A stretch of 64,000 bases of DNA from Rostratula benghalensis (lineage: Eukaryota > Chordata > Aves > Charadriiformes > Rostratulidae). Position numbers and translations under genes: made by a program. The stretch is from positions 7,200,607-7,264,606 of the forward strand of contig VXAI01000020.1 of assembly GCA_013399305.1 (NCBI GenBank). Reading direction: 5' to 3'. A model generated the notes under the pieces. The model did not search any database and had not been told where the DNA came from. It was given only the letters and a program-made list of their open reading frames with translations. Positions 37,301-49,300 of this stretch are shown here, one piece after another. How positions within the stretch are numbered: position 1 is the stretch's first letter; every line of letters begins with the position of its first letter.

Positions 37301-40300
37301 CTCTTCTCTTCTCTTCTCTTCTCTTCTCTTCTCTTCTCTTCTCTTCTCTTCTCTTCTCTTCTCTTCTCTTCTCTTCTCTTCTCTTCTCTTCTCTTCTCTT
37401 CTCTTCTCTTCTCTTCTCTTCTCTTCTCTTCTCTTCTCTTCTCTTCTCTTCTCTTCTCTTCTCTTCTCTTCTCTTCTCTTCTCTTCTCTTCTCTTCTCTT
37501 CTCTTCTCTTCTCTTCTCTTCTCTTCTCTTCTCTTCTCTTCTCTTCTCTTCTCTTCTCTTCTCTTCTCTTCTCTTCTCTTCTCTTCTCTTCTCTTCTCTT
37601 CTCTTCTCTTCTCTTCTCTTCTCTTCTCTTCTCTTCTCTTCTCTTCTCTTCTCTTCTCTTCTCTTCTCTTCTCTTCTCTTCTCTTCTCTTCTCTTCTCTT
37701 CTCTTCTCTTCTCTTCTCTTCTCTTCTCTTCTCTTCTCTTCTCTTCTCTTCTCTTCTCTTCTCTTCTCTTCTCTTCTCTTCTCTTCTCTTCTCTTCTCTT
37801 CTCTTCTCTTCTCTTCTCTTCTCTTCTCTTCTCTTCTCTTCTCTTCTCTTCTCTTCTCTTCTCTTCTCTTCTCTTCTCTTCTCTTCTCTTCTCTTCTCTT
37901 CTCTTCTCTTCTCTTCTCTTCTCTTCTCTTCTCTTCTCTTCTCTTCTCTTCTCTTCTCTTCTCTTCTCTTCTCTTCTCTTCTCTTCTCTTCTCTTCTCTT
38001 CTCTTCTCTTCTCTTCTCTTCTCTTCTCTTCTCTTCTCTTCTCTTCTCTTCTCTTCTCTTCTCTTCTCTTCTCTTCTCTTCTCTTCTCTTCTCTTCTCTT
38101 CTCTTCTCTTCTCTTCTCTTCTCTTCTCTTCTCTTCTCTTCTCTTCTCTTCTCTTCTCTTCTCTTCTCTTCTCTTCTCTTCTCTTCTCTTCTCTTCTCTT
38201 CTCTTCTCTTCTCTTCTCTTCTCTTCTCTTCTCTTCTCTTCTCTTCTCTTCTCTTCTCTTCTCTTCTCTTCTCTTCTCTTCTCTTCTCTTCTCTTCTCTT
38301 CTCTTCTCTTCTCTTCTCTTCTCTTCTCTTCTCTTCTCTTCTCTTCTCTTCTCTTCTCTTCTCTTCTCTTCTCTTCTCTTCTCTTCTCTTCTCTTCTCTT
38401 CTCTTCTCTTCTCTTCTCTTCTCTTCTCTTCTCTTCTCTTCTCTTCTCTTCTCTTCTCTTCTCTTCTCTTCTCTTCTCTTCTCTTCTCTTCTCTTCTCTT
38501 CTCTTCTCTTCTCTTCTCTTCTCTTCTCTTCTCTTCTCTTCTCTTCTCTTCTCTTCTCTTCTCTTCTCTTCTCTTCTCTTCTCTTCTCTTCTCTTCTCTT
38601 CTCTTCTCTTCTCTTCTCTTCTCTTCTCTTCTCTTCTCTTCTCTTCTCTTCTCTTCTCTTCTCTTCTCTTCTCTTCTCTTCTCTTCTCTTCTCTTCTCTT
38701 CTCTTCTCTTCTCTTCTCTTCTCTTCTCTTCTCTTCTCTTCTCTTCTCTTCTCTTCTCTTCTCTTCTCTTCTCTTCTCTTCTCTTCTCTTCTCTTCTCTT
38801 CTCTTCTCTTCTCTTCTCTTCTCTTCTCTTCTCTTCTCTTCTCTTCTCTTCTCTTCTCTTCTCTTCTCTTCTCTTCTCTTCTCTTCTCTTCTCTTCTCTT
38901 CTCTTCTCTTCTCTTCTCTTCTCTTCTCTTCTCTTCTCTTCTCTTCTCTTCTCTTCTCTTCTCTTCTCTTCTCTTCTCTTCTCTTCTCTTCTCTTCTCTT
39001 CTCTTCTCTTCTCTTCTCTTCTCTTCTCTTCTCTTCTCTTCTCTTCTCTTCTCTTCTCTTCTCTTCTCTTCTCTTCTCTTCTCTTCTCTTCTCTTCTCTT
39101 CTCTTCTCTTCTCTTCTCTTCTCTTCTCTTCTCTTCTCTTCTCTTCTCTTCTCTTCTCTTCTCTTCTCTTCTCTTCTCTTCTCTTCTCTTCTCTTCTCTT
39201 CTCTTCTCTTCTCTTCTCTTCTCTTCTCTTCTCTTCTCTTCTCTTCTCTTCTCTTCTCTTCTCTTCTCTTCTCTTCTCTTCTCTTCTCTTCTCTTCTCTT
39301 CTCTTCTCTTCTCTTCTCTTCTCTTCTCTTCTCTTCTCTTCTCTTCTCTTCTCTTCTCTTCTCTTCTCTTCTCTTCTCTTCTCTTCTCTTCTCTTCTCTT
39401 CTCTTCTCTTCTCTTCTCTTCTCTTCTCTTCTCTTCTCTTCTCTTCTCTTCTCTTCTCTTCTCTTCTCTTCTCTTCTCTTCTCTTCTCTTCTCTTCTCTT
39501 CTCTTCTCTTCTCTTCTCTTCTCTTCTCTTCTCTTCTCTTCTCTTCTCTTCTCTTCTCTTCTCTTCTCTTCTCTTCTCTTCTCTTCTCTTCTCTTCTCTT
39601 CTCTTCTCTTCTCTTCTCTTCTCTTCTCTTCTCTTCTCTTCTCTTCTCTTCTCTTCTCTTCTCTTCTCTTCTCTTCTCTTCTCTTCTCTTCTCTTCTCTT
39701 CTCTTCTCTTCTCTTCTCTTCTCTTCTCTTCTCTTCTCTTCTCTTCTCTTCTCTTCTCTTCTCTTCTCTTCTCTTCTCTTCTCTTCTCTTCTCTTCTCTT
39801 CTCTTCTCTTCTCTTCTCTTCTCTTCTCTTCTCTTCTCTTCTCTTCTCTTCTCTTCTCTTCTCTTCTCTTCTCTTCTCTTCTCTTCTCTTCTCTTCTCTT
39901 CTCTTCTCTTCTCTTCTCTTCTCTTCTCTTCTCTTCTCTTCTCTTCTCTTCTCTTCTCTTCTCTTCTCTTCTCTTCTCTTCTCTTCTCTTCTCTTCTCTT
40001 CTCTTCTCTTCTCTTCTCTTCTCTTCTCTTCTCTTCTCTTCTCTTCTCTTCTCTTCTCTTCTCTTCTCTTCTCTTCTCTTCTCTTCTCTTCTCTTCTCTT
40101 CTCTTCTCTTCTCTTCTCTTCTCTTCTCTTCTCTTCTCTTCTCTTCTCTTCTCTTCTCTTCTCTTCTCTTCTCTTCTCTTCTCTTCTCTTCTCTTCTCTT
40201 CTCTTCTCTTCTCTTCTCTTCTCTTCTCTTCTCTTCTCTTCTCTTCTCTTCTCTTCTCTTCTCTTCTCTTCTCTTCTCTTCTCTTCTCTTCTCTTCTCTT

Positions 40301-43300
40301 CTCTTCTCTTCTCTTCTCTTCTCTTCTCTTCTCTTCTCTTCTCTTCTCTTCTCTTCTCTTCTCTTCTCTTCTCTTCTCTTCTCTTCTCTTCTCTTCTCTT
40401 CTCTTCTCTTCTCTTCTCTTCTCTTCTCTTCTCTTCTCTTCTCTTCTCTTCTCTTCTCTTCTCTTCTCTTCTCTTCTCTTCTCTTCTCTTCTCTTCTCTT
40501 CTCTTCTCTTCTCTTCTCTTCTCTTCTCTTCTCTTCTCTTCTCTTCTCTTCTCTTCTCTTCTCTTCTCTTCTCTTCTCTTCTCTTCTCTTCTCTTCTCTT
40601 CTCTTCTCTTCTCTTCTCTTCTCTTCTCTTCTCTTCTCTTCTCTTCTCTTCTCTTCTCTTCTCTTCTCTTCTCTTCTCTTCTCTTCTCTTCTCTTCTCTT
40701 CTCTTCTCTTCTCTTCTCTTCTCTTCTCTTCTCTTCTCTTCTCTTCTCTTCTCTTCTCTTCTCTTCTCTTCTCTTCTCTTCTCTTCTCTTCTCTTCTCTT
40801 CTCTTCTCTTCTCTTCTCTTCTCTTCTCTTCTCTTCTCTTCTCTTCTCTTCTCTTCTCTTCTCTTCTCTTCTCTTCTCTTCTCTTCTCTTCTCTTCTCTT
40901 CTCTTCTCTTCTCTTCTCTTCTCTTCTCTTCTCTTCTCTTCTCTTCTCTTCTCTTCTCTTCTCTTCTCTTCTCTTCTCTTCTCTTCTCTTCTCTTCTCTT
41001 CTCTTCTCTTCTCTTCTCTTCTCTTCTCTTCTCTTCTCTTCTCTTCTCTTCTCTTCTCTTCTCTTCTCTTCTCTTCTCTTCTCTTCTCTTCTCTTCTCTT
41101 CTCTTCTCTTCTCTTCTCTTCTCTTCTCTTCTCTTCTCTTCTCTTCTCTTCTCTTCTCTTCTCTTCTCTTCTCTTCTCTTCTCTTCTCTTCTCTTCTCTT
41201 CTCTTCTCTTCTCTTCTCTTCTCTTCTCTTCTCTTCTCTTCTCTTCTCTTCTCTTCTCTTCTCTTCTCTTCTCTTCTCTTCTCTTCTCTTCTCTTCTCTT
41301 CTCTTCTCTTCTCTTCTCTTCTCTTCTCTTCTCTTCTCTTCTCTTCTCTTCTCTTCTCTTCTCTTCTCTTCTCTTCTCTTCTCTTCTCTTCTCTTCTCTT
41401 CTCTTCTCTTCTCTTCTCTTCTCTTCTCTTCTCTTCTCTTCTCTTCTCTTCTCTTCTCTTCTCTTCTCTTCTCTTCTCTTCTCTTCTCTTCTCTTCTCTT
41501 CTCTTCTCTTCTCTTCTCTTCTCTTCTCTTCTCTTCTCTTCTCTTCTCTTCTCTTCTCTTCTCTTCTCTTCTCTTCTCTTCTCTTCTCTTCTCTTCTCTT
41601 CTCTTCTCTTCTCTTCTCTTCTCTTCTCTTCTCTTCTCTTCTCTTCTCTTCTCTTCTCTTCTCTTCTCTTCTCTTCTCTTCTCTTCTCTTCTCTTCTCTT
41701 CTCTTCTCTTCTCTTCTCTTCTCTTCTCTTCTCTTCTCTTCTCTTCTCTTCTCTTCTCTTCTCTTCTCTTCTCTTCTCTTCTCTTCTCTTCTCTTCTCTT
41801 CTCTTCTCTTCTCTTCTCTTCTCTTCTCTTCTCTTCTCTTCTCTTCTCTTCTCTTCTCTTCTCTTCTCTTCTCTTCTCTTCTCTTCTCTTCTCTTCTCTT
41901 CTCTTCTCTTCTCTTCTCTTCTCTTCTCTTCTCTTCTCTTCTCTTCTCTTCTCTTCTCTTCTCTTCTCTTCTCTTCTCTTCTCTTCTCTTCTCTTCTCTT
42001 CTCTTCTCTTCTCTTCTCTTCTCTTCTCTTCTCTTCTCTTCTCTTCTCTTCTCTTCTCTTCTCTTCTCTTCTCTTCTCTTCTCTTCTCTTCTCTTCTCTT
42101 CTCTTCTCTTCTCTTCTCTTCTCTTCTCTTCTCTTCTCTTCTCTTCTCTTCTCTTCTCTTCTCTTCTCTTCTCTTCTCTTCTCTTCTCTTCTCTTCTCTT
42201 CTCTTCTCTTCTCTTCTCTTCTCTTCTCTTCTCTTCTCTTCTCTTCTCTTCTCTTCTCTTCTCTTCTCTTCTCTTCTCTTCTCTTCTCTTCTCTTCTCTT
42301 CTCTTCTCTTCTCTTCTCTTCTCTTCTCTTCTCTTCTCTTCTCTTCTCTTCTCTTCTCTTCTCTTCTCTTCTCTTCTCTTCTCTTCTCTTCTCTTCTCTT
42401 CTCTTCTCTTCTCTTCTCTTCTCTTCTCTTCTCTTCTCTTCTCTTCTCTTCTCTTCTCTTCTCTTCTCTTCTCTTCTCTTCTCTTCTCTTCTCTTCTCTT
42501 CTCTTCTCTTCTCTTCTCTTCTCTTCTCTTCTCTTCTCTTCTCTTCTCTTCTCTTCTCTTCTCTTCTCTTCTCTTCTCTTCTCTTCTCTTCTCTTCTCTT
42601 CTCTTCTCTTCTCTTCTCTTCTCTTCTCTTCTCTTCTCTTCTCTTCTCTTCTCTTCTCTTCTCTTCTCTTCTCTTCTCTTCTCTTCTCTTCTCTTCTCTT
42701 CTCTTCTCTTCTCTTCTCTTCTCTTCTCTTCTCTTCTCTTCTCTTCTCTTCTCTTCTCTTCTCTTCTCTTCTCTTCTCTTCTCTTCTCTTCTCTTCTCTT
42801 CTCTTCTCTTCTCTTCTCTTCTCTTCTCTTCTCTTCTCTTCTCTTCTCTTCTCTTCTCTTCTCTTCTCTTCTCTTCTCTTCTCTTCTCTTCTCTTCTCTT
42901 CTCTTCTCTTCTCTTCTCTTCTCTTCTCTTCTCTTCTCTTCTCTTCTCTTCTCTTCTCTTCTCTTCTCTTCTCTTCTCTTCTCTTCTCTTCTCTTCTCTT
43001 CTCTTCTCTTCTCTTCTCTTCTCTTCTCTTCTCTTCTCTTCTCTTCTCTTCTCTTCTCTTCTCTTCTCTTCTCTTCTCTTCTCTTCTCTTCTCTTCTCTT
43101 CTCTTCTCTTCTCTTCTCTTCTCTTCTCTTCTCTTCTCTTCTCTTCTCTTCTCTTCTCTTCTCTTCTCTTCTCTTCTCTTCTCTTCTCTTCTCTTCTCTT
43201 CTCTTCTCTTCTCTTCTCTTCTCTTCTCTTCTCTTCTCTTCTCTTCTCTTCTCTTCTCTTCTCTTCTCTTCTCTTCTCTTCTCTTCTCTTCTCTTCTCTT

Positions 43301-46300
43301 CTCTTCTCTTCTCTTCTCTTCTCTTCTCTTCTCTTCTCTTCTCTTCTCTTCTCTTCTCTTCTCTTCTCTTCTCTTCTCTTCTCTTCTCTTCTCTTCTCTT
43401 CTCTTCTCTTCTCTTCTCTTCTCTTCTCTTCTCTTCTCTTCTCTTCTCTTCTCTTCTCTTCTCTTCTCTTCTCTTCTCTTCTCTTCTCTTCTCTTCTCTT
43501 CTCTTCTCTTCTCTTCTCTTCTCTTCTCTTCTCTTCTCTTCTCTTCTCTTCTCTTCTCTTCTCTTCTCTTCTCTTCTCTTCTCTTCTCTTCTCTTCTCTT
43601 CTCTTCTCTTCTCTTCTCTTCTCTTCTCTTCTCTTCTCTTCTCTTCTCTTCTCTTCTCTTCTCTTCTCTTCTCTTCTCTTCTCTTCTCTTCTCTTCTCTT
43701 CTCTTCTCTTCTCTTCTCTTCTCTTCTCTTCTCTTCTCTTCTCTTCTCTTCTCTTCTCTTCTCTTCTCTTCTCTTCTCTTCTCTTCTCTTCTCTTCTCTT
43801 CTCTTCTCTTCTCTTCTCTTCTCTTCTCTTCTCTTCTCTTCTCTTCTCTTCTCTTCTCTTCTCTTCTCTTCTCTTCTCTTCTCTTCTCTTCTCTTCTCTT
43901 CTCTTCTCTTCTCTTCTCTTCTCTTCTCTTCTCTTCTCTTCTCTTCTCTTCTCTTCTCTTCTCTTCTCTTCTCTTCTCTTCTCTTCTCTTCTCTTCTCTT
44001 CTCTTCTCTTCTCTTCTCTTCTCTTCTCTTCTCTTCTCTTCTCTTCTCTTCTCTTCTCTTCTCTTCTCTTCTCTTCTCTTCTCTTCTCTTCTCTTCTCTT
44101 CTCTTCTCTTCTCTTCTCTTCTCTTCTCTTCTCTTCTCTTCTCTTCTCTTCTCTTCTCTTCTCTTCTCTTCTCTTCTCTTCTCTTCTCTTCTCTTCTCTT
44201 CTCTTCTCTTCTCTTCTCTTCTCTTCTCTTCTCTTCTCTTCTCTTCTCTTCTCTTCTCTTCTCTTCTCTTCTCTTCTCTTCTCTTCTCTTCTCTTCTCTT
44301 CTCTTCTCTTCTCTTCTCTTCTCTTCTCTTCTCTTCTCTTCTCTTCTCTTCTCTTCTCTTCTCTTCTCTTCTCTTCTCTTCTCTTCTCTTCTCTTCTCTT
44401 CTCTTCTCTTCTCTTCTCTTCTCTTCTCTTCTCTTCTCTTCTCTTCTCTTCTCTTCTCTTCTCTTCTCTTCTCTTCTCTTCTCTTCTCTTCTCTTCTCTT
44501 CTCTTCTCTTCTCTTCTCTTCTCTTCTCTTCTCTTCTCTTCTCTTCTCTTCTCTTCTCTTCTCTTCTCTTCTCTTCTCTTCTCTTCTCTTCTCTTCTCTT
44601 CTCTTCTCTTCTCTTCTCTTCTCTTCTCTTCTCTTCTCTTCTCTTCTCTTCTCTTCTCTTCTCTTCTCTTCTCTTCTCTTCTCTTCTCTTCTCTTCTCTT
44701 CTCTTCTCTTCTCTTCTCTTCTCTTCTCTTCTCTTCTCTTCTCTTCTCTTCTCTTCTCTTCTCTTCTCTTCTCTTCTCTTCTCTTCTCTTCTCTTCTCTT
44801 CTCTTCTCTTCTCTTCTCTTCTCTTCTCTTCTCTTCTCTTCTCTTCTCTTCTCTTCTCTTCTCTTCTCTTCTCTTCTCTTCTCTTCTCTTCTCTTCTCTT
44901 CTCTTCTCTTCTCTTCTCTTCTCTTCTCTTCTCTTCTCTTCTCTTCTCTTCTCTTCTCTTCTCTTCTCTTCTCTTCTCTTCTCTTCTCTTCTCTTCTCTT
45001 CTCTTCTCTTCTCTTCTCTTCTCTTCTCTTCTCTTCTCTTCTCTTCTCTTCTCTTCTCTTCTCTTCTCTTCTCTTCTCTTCTCTTCTCTTCTCTTCTCTT
45101 CTCTTCTCTTCTCTTCTCTTCTCTTCTCTTCTCTTCTCTTCTCTTCTCTTCTCTTCTCTTCTCTTCTCTTCTCTTCTCTTCTCTTCTCTTCTCTTCTCTT
45201 CTCTTCTCTTCTCTTCTCTTCTCTTCTCTTCTCTTCTCTTCTCTTCTCTTCTCTTCTCTTCTCTTCTCTTCTCTTCTCTTCTCTTCTCTTCTCTTCTCTT
45301 CTCTTCTCTTCTCTTCTCTTCTCTTCTCTTCTCTTCTCTTCTCTTCTCTTCTCTTCTCTTCTCTTCTCTTCTCTTCTCTTCTCTTCTCTTCTCTTCTCTT
45401 CTCTTCTCTTCTCTTCTCTTCTCTTCTCTTCTCTTCTCTTCTCTTCTCTTCTCTTCTCTTCTCTTCTCTTCTCTTCTCTTCTCTTCTCTTCTCTTCTCTT
45501 CTCTTCTCTTCTCTTCTCTTCTCTTCTCTTCTCTTCTCTTCTCTTCTCTTCTCTTCTCTTCTCTTCTCTTCTCTTCTCTTCTCTTCTCTTCTCTTCTCTT
45601 CTCTTCTCTTCTCTTCTCTTCTCTTCTCTTCTCTTCTCTTCTCTTCTCTTCTCTTCTCTTCTCTTCTCTTCTCTTCTCTTCTCTTCTCTTCTCTTCTCTT
45701 CTCTTCTCTTCTCTTCTCTTCTCTTCTCTTCTCTTCTCTTCTCTTCTCTTCTCTTCTCTTCTCTTCTCTTCTCTTCTCTTCTCTTCTCTTCTCTTCTCTT
45801 CTCTTCTCTTCTCTTCTCTTCTCTTCTCTTCTCTTCTCTTCTCTTCTCTTCTCTTCTCTTCTCTTCTCTTCTCTTCTCTTCTCTTCTCTTCTCTTCTCTT
45901 CTCTTCTCTTCTCTTCTCTTCTCTTCTCTTCTCTTCTCTTCTCTTCTCTTCTCTTCTCTTCTCTTCTCTTCTCTTCTCTTCTCTTCTCTTCTCTTCTCTT
46001 CTCTTCTCTTCTCTTCTCTTCTCTTCTCTTCTCTTCTCTTCTCTTCTCTTCTCTTCTCTTCTCTTCTCTTCTCTTCTCTTCTCTTCTCTTCTCTTCTCTT
46101 CTCTTCTCTTCTCTTCTCTTCTCTTCTCTTCTCTTCTCTTCTCTTCTCTTCTCTTCTCTTCTCTTCTCTTCTCTTCTCTTCTCTTCTCTTCTCTTCTCTT
46201 CTCTTCTCTTCTCTTCTCTTCTCTTCTCTTCTCTTCTCTTCTCTTCTCTTCTCTTCTCTTCTCTTCTCTTCTCTTCTCTTCTCTTCTCTTCTCTTCTCTT

Positions 46301-49300
46301 CTCTTCTCTTCTCTTCTCTTCTCTTCTCTTCTCTTCTCTTCTCTTCTCTTCTCTTCTCTTCTCTTCTCTTCTCTTCTCTTCTCTTCTCTTCTCTTCTCTT
46401 CTCTTCTCTTCTCTTCTCTTCTCTTCTCTTCTCTTCTCTTCTCTTCTCTTCTCTTCTCTTCTCTTCTCTTCTCTTCTCTTCTCTTCTCTTCTCTTCTCTT
46501 CTCTTCTCTTCTCTTCTCTTCTCTTCTCTTCTCTTCTCTTCTCTTCTCTTCTCTTCTCTTCTCTTCTCTTCTCTTCTCTTCTCTTCTCTTCTCTTCTCTT
46601 CTCTTCTCTTCTCTTCTCTTCTCTTCTCTTCTCTTCTCTTCTCTTCTCTTCTCTTCTCTTCTCTTCTCTTCTCTTCTCTTCTCTTCTCTTCTCTTCTCTT
46701 CTCTTCTCTTCTCTTCTCTTCTCTTCTCTTCTCTTCTCTTCTCTTCTCTTCTCTTCTCTTCTCTTCTCTTCTCTTCTCTTCTCTTCTCTTCTCTTCTCTT
46801 CTCTTCTCTTCTCTTCTCTTCTCTTCTCTTCTCTTCTCTTCTCTTCTCTTCTCTTCTCTTCTCTTCTCTTCTCTTCTCTTCTCTTCTCTTCTCTTCTCTT
46901 CTCTTCTCTTCTCTTCTCTTCTCTTCTCTTCTCTTCTCTTCTCTTCTCTTCTCTTCTCTTCTCTTCTCTTCTCTTCTCTTCTCTTCTCTTCTCTTCTCTT
47001 CTCTTCTCTTCTCTTCTCTTCTCTTCTCTTCTCTTCTCTTCTCTTCTCTTCTCTTCTCTTCTCTTCTCTTCTCTTCTCTTCTCTTCTCTTCTCTTCTCTT
47101 CTCTTCTCTTCTCTTCTCTTCTCTTCTCTTCTCTTCTCTTCTCTTCTCTTCTCTTCTCTTCTCTTCTCTTCTCTTCTCTTCTCTTCTCTTCTCTTCTCTT
47201 CTCTTCTCTTCTCTTCTCTTCTCTTCTCTTCTCTTCTCTTCTCTTCTCTTCTCTTCTCTTCTCTTCTCTTCTCTTCTCTTCTCTTCTCTTCTCTTCTCTT
47301 CTCTTCTCTTCTCTTCTCTTCTCTTCTCTTCTCTTCTCTTCTCTTCTCTTCTCTTCTCTTCTCTTCTCTTCTCTTCTCTTCTCTTCTCTTCTCTTCTCTT
47401 CTCTTCTCTTCTCTTCTCTTCTCTTCTCTTCTCTTCTCTTCTCTTCTCTTCTCTTCTCTTCTCTTCTCTTCTCTTCTCTTCTCTTCTCTTCTCTTCTCTT
47501 CTCTTCTCTTCTCTTCTCTTCTCTTCTCTTCTCTTCTCTTCTCTTCTCTTCTCTTCTCTTCTCTTCTCTTCTCTTCTCTTCTCTTCTCTTCTCTTCTCTT
47601 CTCTTCTCTTCTCTTCTCTTCTCTTCTCTTCTCTTCTCTTCTCTTCTCTTCTCTTCTCTTCTCTTCTCTTCTCTTCTCTTCTCTTCTCTTCTCTTCTCTT
47701 CTCTTCTCTTCTCTTCTCTTCTCTTCTCTTCTCTTCTCTTCTCTTCTCTTCTCTTCTCTTCTCTTCTCTTCTCTTCTCTTCTCTTCTCTTCTCTTCTCTT
47801 CTCTTCTCTTCTCTTCTCTTCTCTTCTCTTCTCTTCTCTTCTCTTCTCTTCTCTTCTCTTCTCTTCTCTTCTCTTCTCTTCTCTTCTCTTCTCTTCTCTT
47901 CTCTTCTCTTCTCTTCTCTTCTCTTCTCTTCTCTTCTCTTCTCTTCTCTTCTCTTCTCTTCTCTTCTCTTCTCTTCTCTTCTCTTCTCTTCTCTTCTCTT
48001 CTCTTCTCTTCTCTTCTCTTCTCTTCTCTTCTCTTCTCTTCTCTTCTCTTCTCTTCTCTTCTCTTCTCTTCTCTTCTCTTCTCTTCTCTTCTCTTCTCTT
48101 CTCTTCTCTTCTCTTCTCTTCTCTTCTCTTCTCTTCTCTTCTCTTCTCTTCTCTTCTCTTCTCTTCTCTTCTCTTCTCTTCTCTTCTCTTCTCTTCTCTT
48201 CTCTTCTCTTCTCTTCTCTTCTCTTCTCTTCTCTTCTCTTCTCTTCTCTTCTCTTCTCTTCTCTTCTCTTCTCTTCTCTTCTCTTCTCTTCTCTTCTCTT
48301 CTCTTCTCTTCTCTTCTCTTCTCTTCTCTTCTCTTCTCTTCTCTTCTCTTCTCTTCTCTTCTCTTCTCTTCTCTTCTCTTCTCTTCTCTTCTCTTCTCTT
48401 CTCTTCTCTTCTCTTCTCTTCTCTTCTCTTCTCTTCTCTTCTCTTCTCTTCTCTTCTCTTCTCTTCTCTTCTCTTCTCTTCTCTTCTCTTCTCTTCTCTT
48501 CTCTTCTCTTCTCTTCTCTTCTCTTCTCTTCTCTTCTCTTCTCTTCTCTTCTCTTCTCTTCTCTTCTCTTCTCTTCTCTTCTCTTCTCTTCTCTTCTCTT
48601 CTCTTCTCTTCTCTTCTCTTCTCTTCTCTTCTCTTCTCTTCTCTTCTCTTCTCTTCTCTTCTCTTCTCTTCTCTTCTCTTCTCTTCTCTTCTCTTCTCTT
48701 CTCTTCTCTTCTCTTCTCTTCTCTTCTCTTCTCTTCTCTTCTCTTCTCTTCTCTTCTCTTCTCTTCTCTTCTCTTCTCTTCTCTTCTCTTCTCTTCTCTT
48801 CTCTTCTCTTCTCTTCTCTTCTCTTCTCTTCTCTTCTCTTCTCTTCTCTTCTCTTCTCTTCTCTTCTCTTCTCTTCTCTTCTCTTCTCTTCTCTTCTCTT
48901 CTCTTCTCTTCTCTTCTCTTCTCTTCTCTTCTCTTCTCTTCTCTTCTCTTCTCTTCTCTTCTCTTCTCTTCTCTTCTCTTCTCTTCTCTTCTCTTCTCTT
49001 CTCTTCTCTTCTCTTCTCTTCTCTTCTCTTCTCTTCTCTTCTCTTCTCTTCTCTTCTCTTCTCTTCTCTTCTCTTCTCTTCTCTTCTCTTCTCTTCTCTT
49101 CTCTTCTCTTCTCTTCTCTTCTCTTCTCTTCTCTTCTCTTCTCTTCTCTTCTCTTCTCTTCTCTTCTCTTCTCTTCTCTTCTCTTCTCTTCTCTTCTCTT
49201 CTCTTCTCTTCTCTTCTCTTCTCTTCTCTTCTCTTCTCTTCTCTTCTCTTCTCTTCTCTTCTCTTCTCTTCTCTTCTCTTCTCTTCTCTTCTCTTCTCTT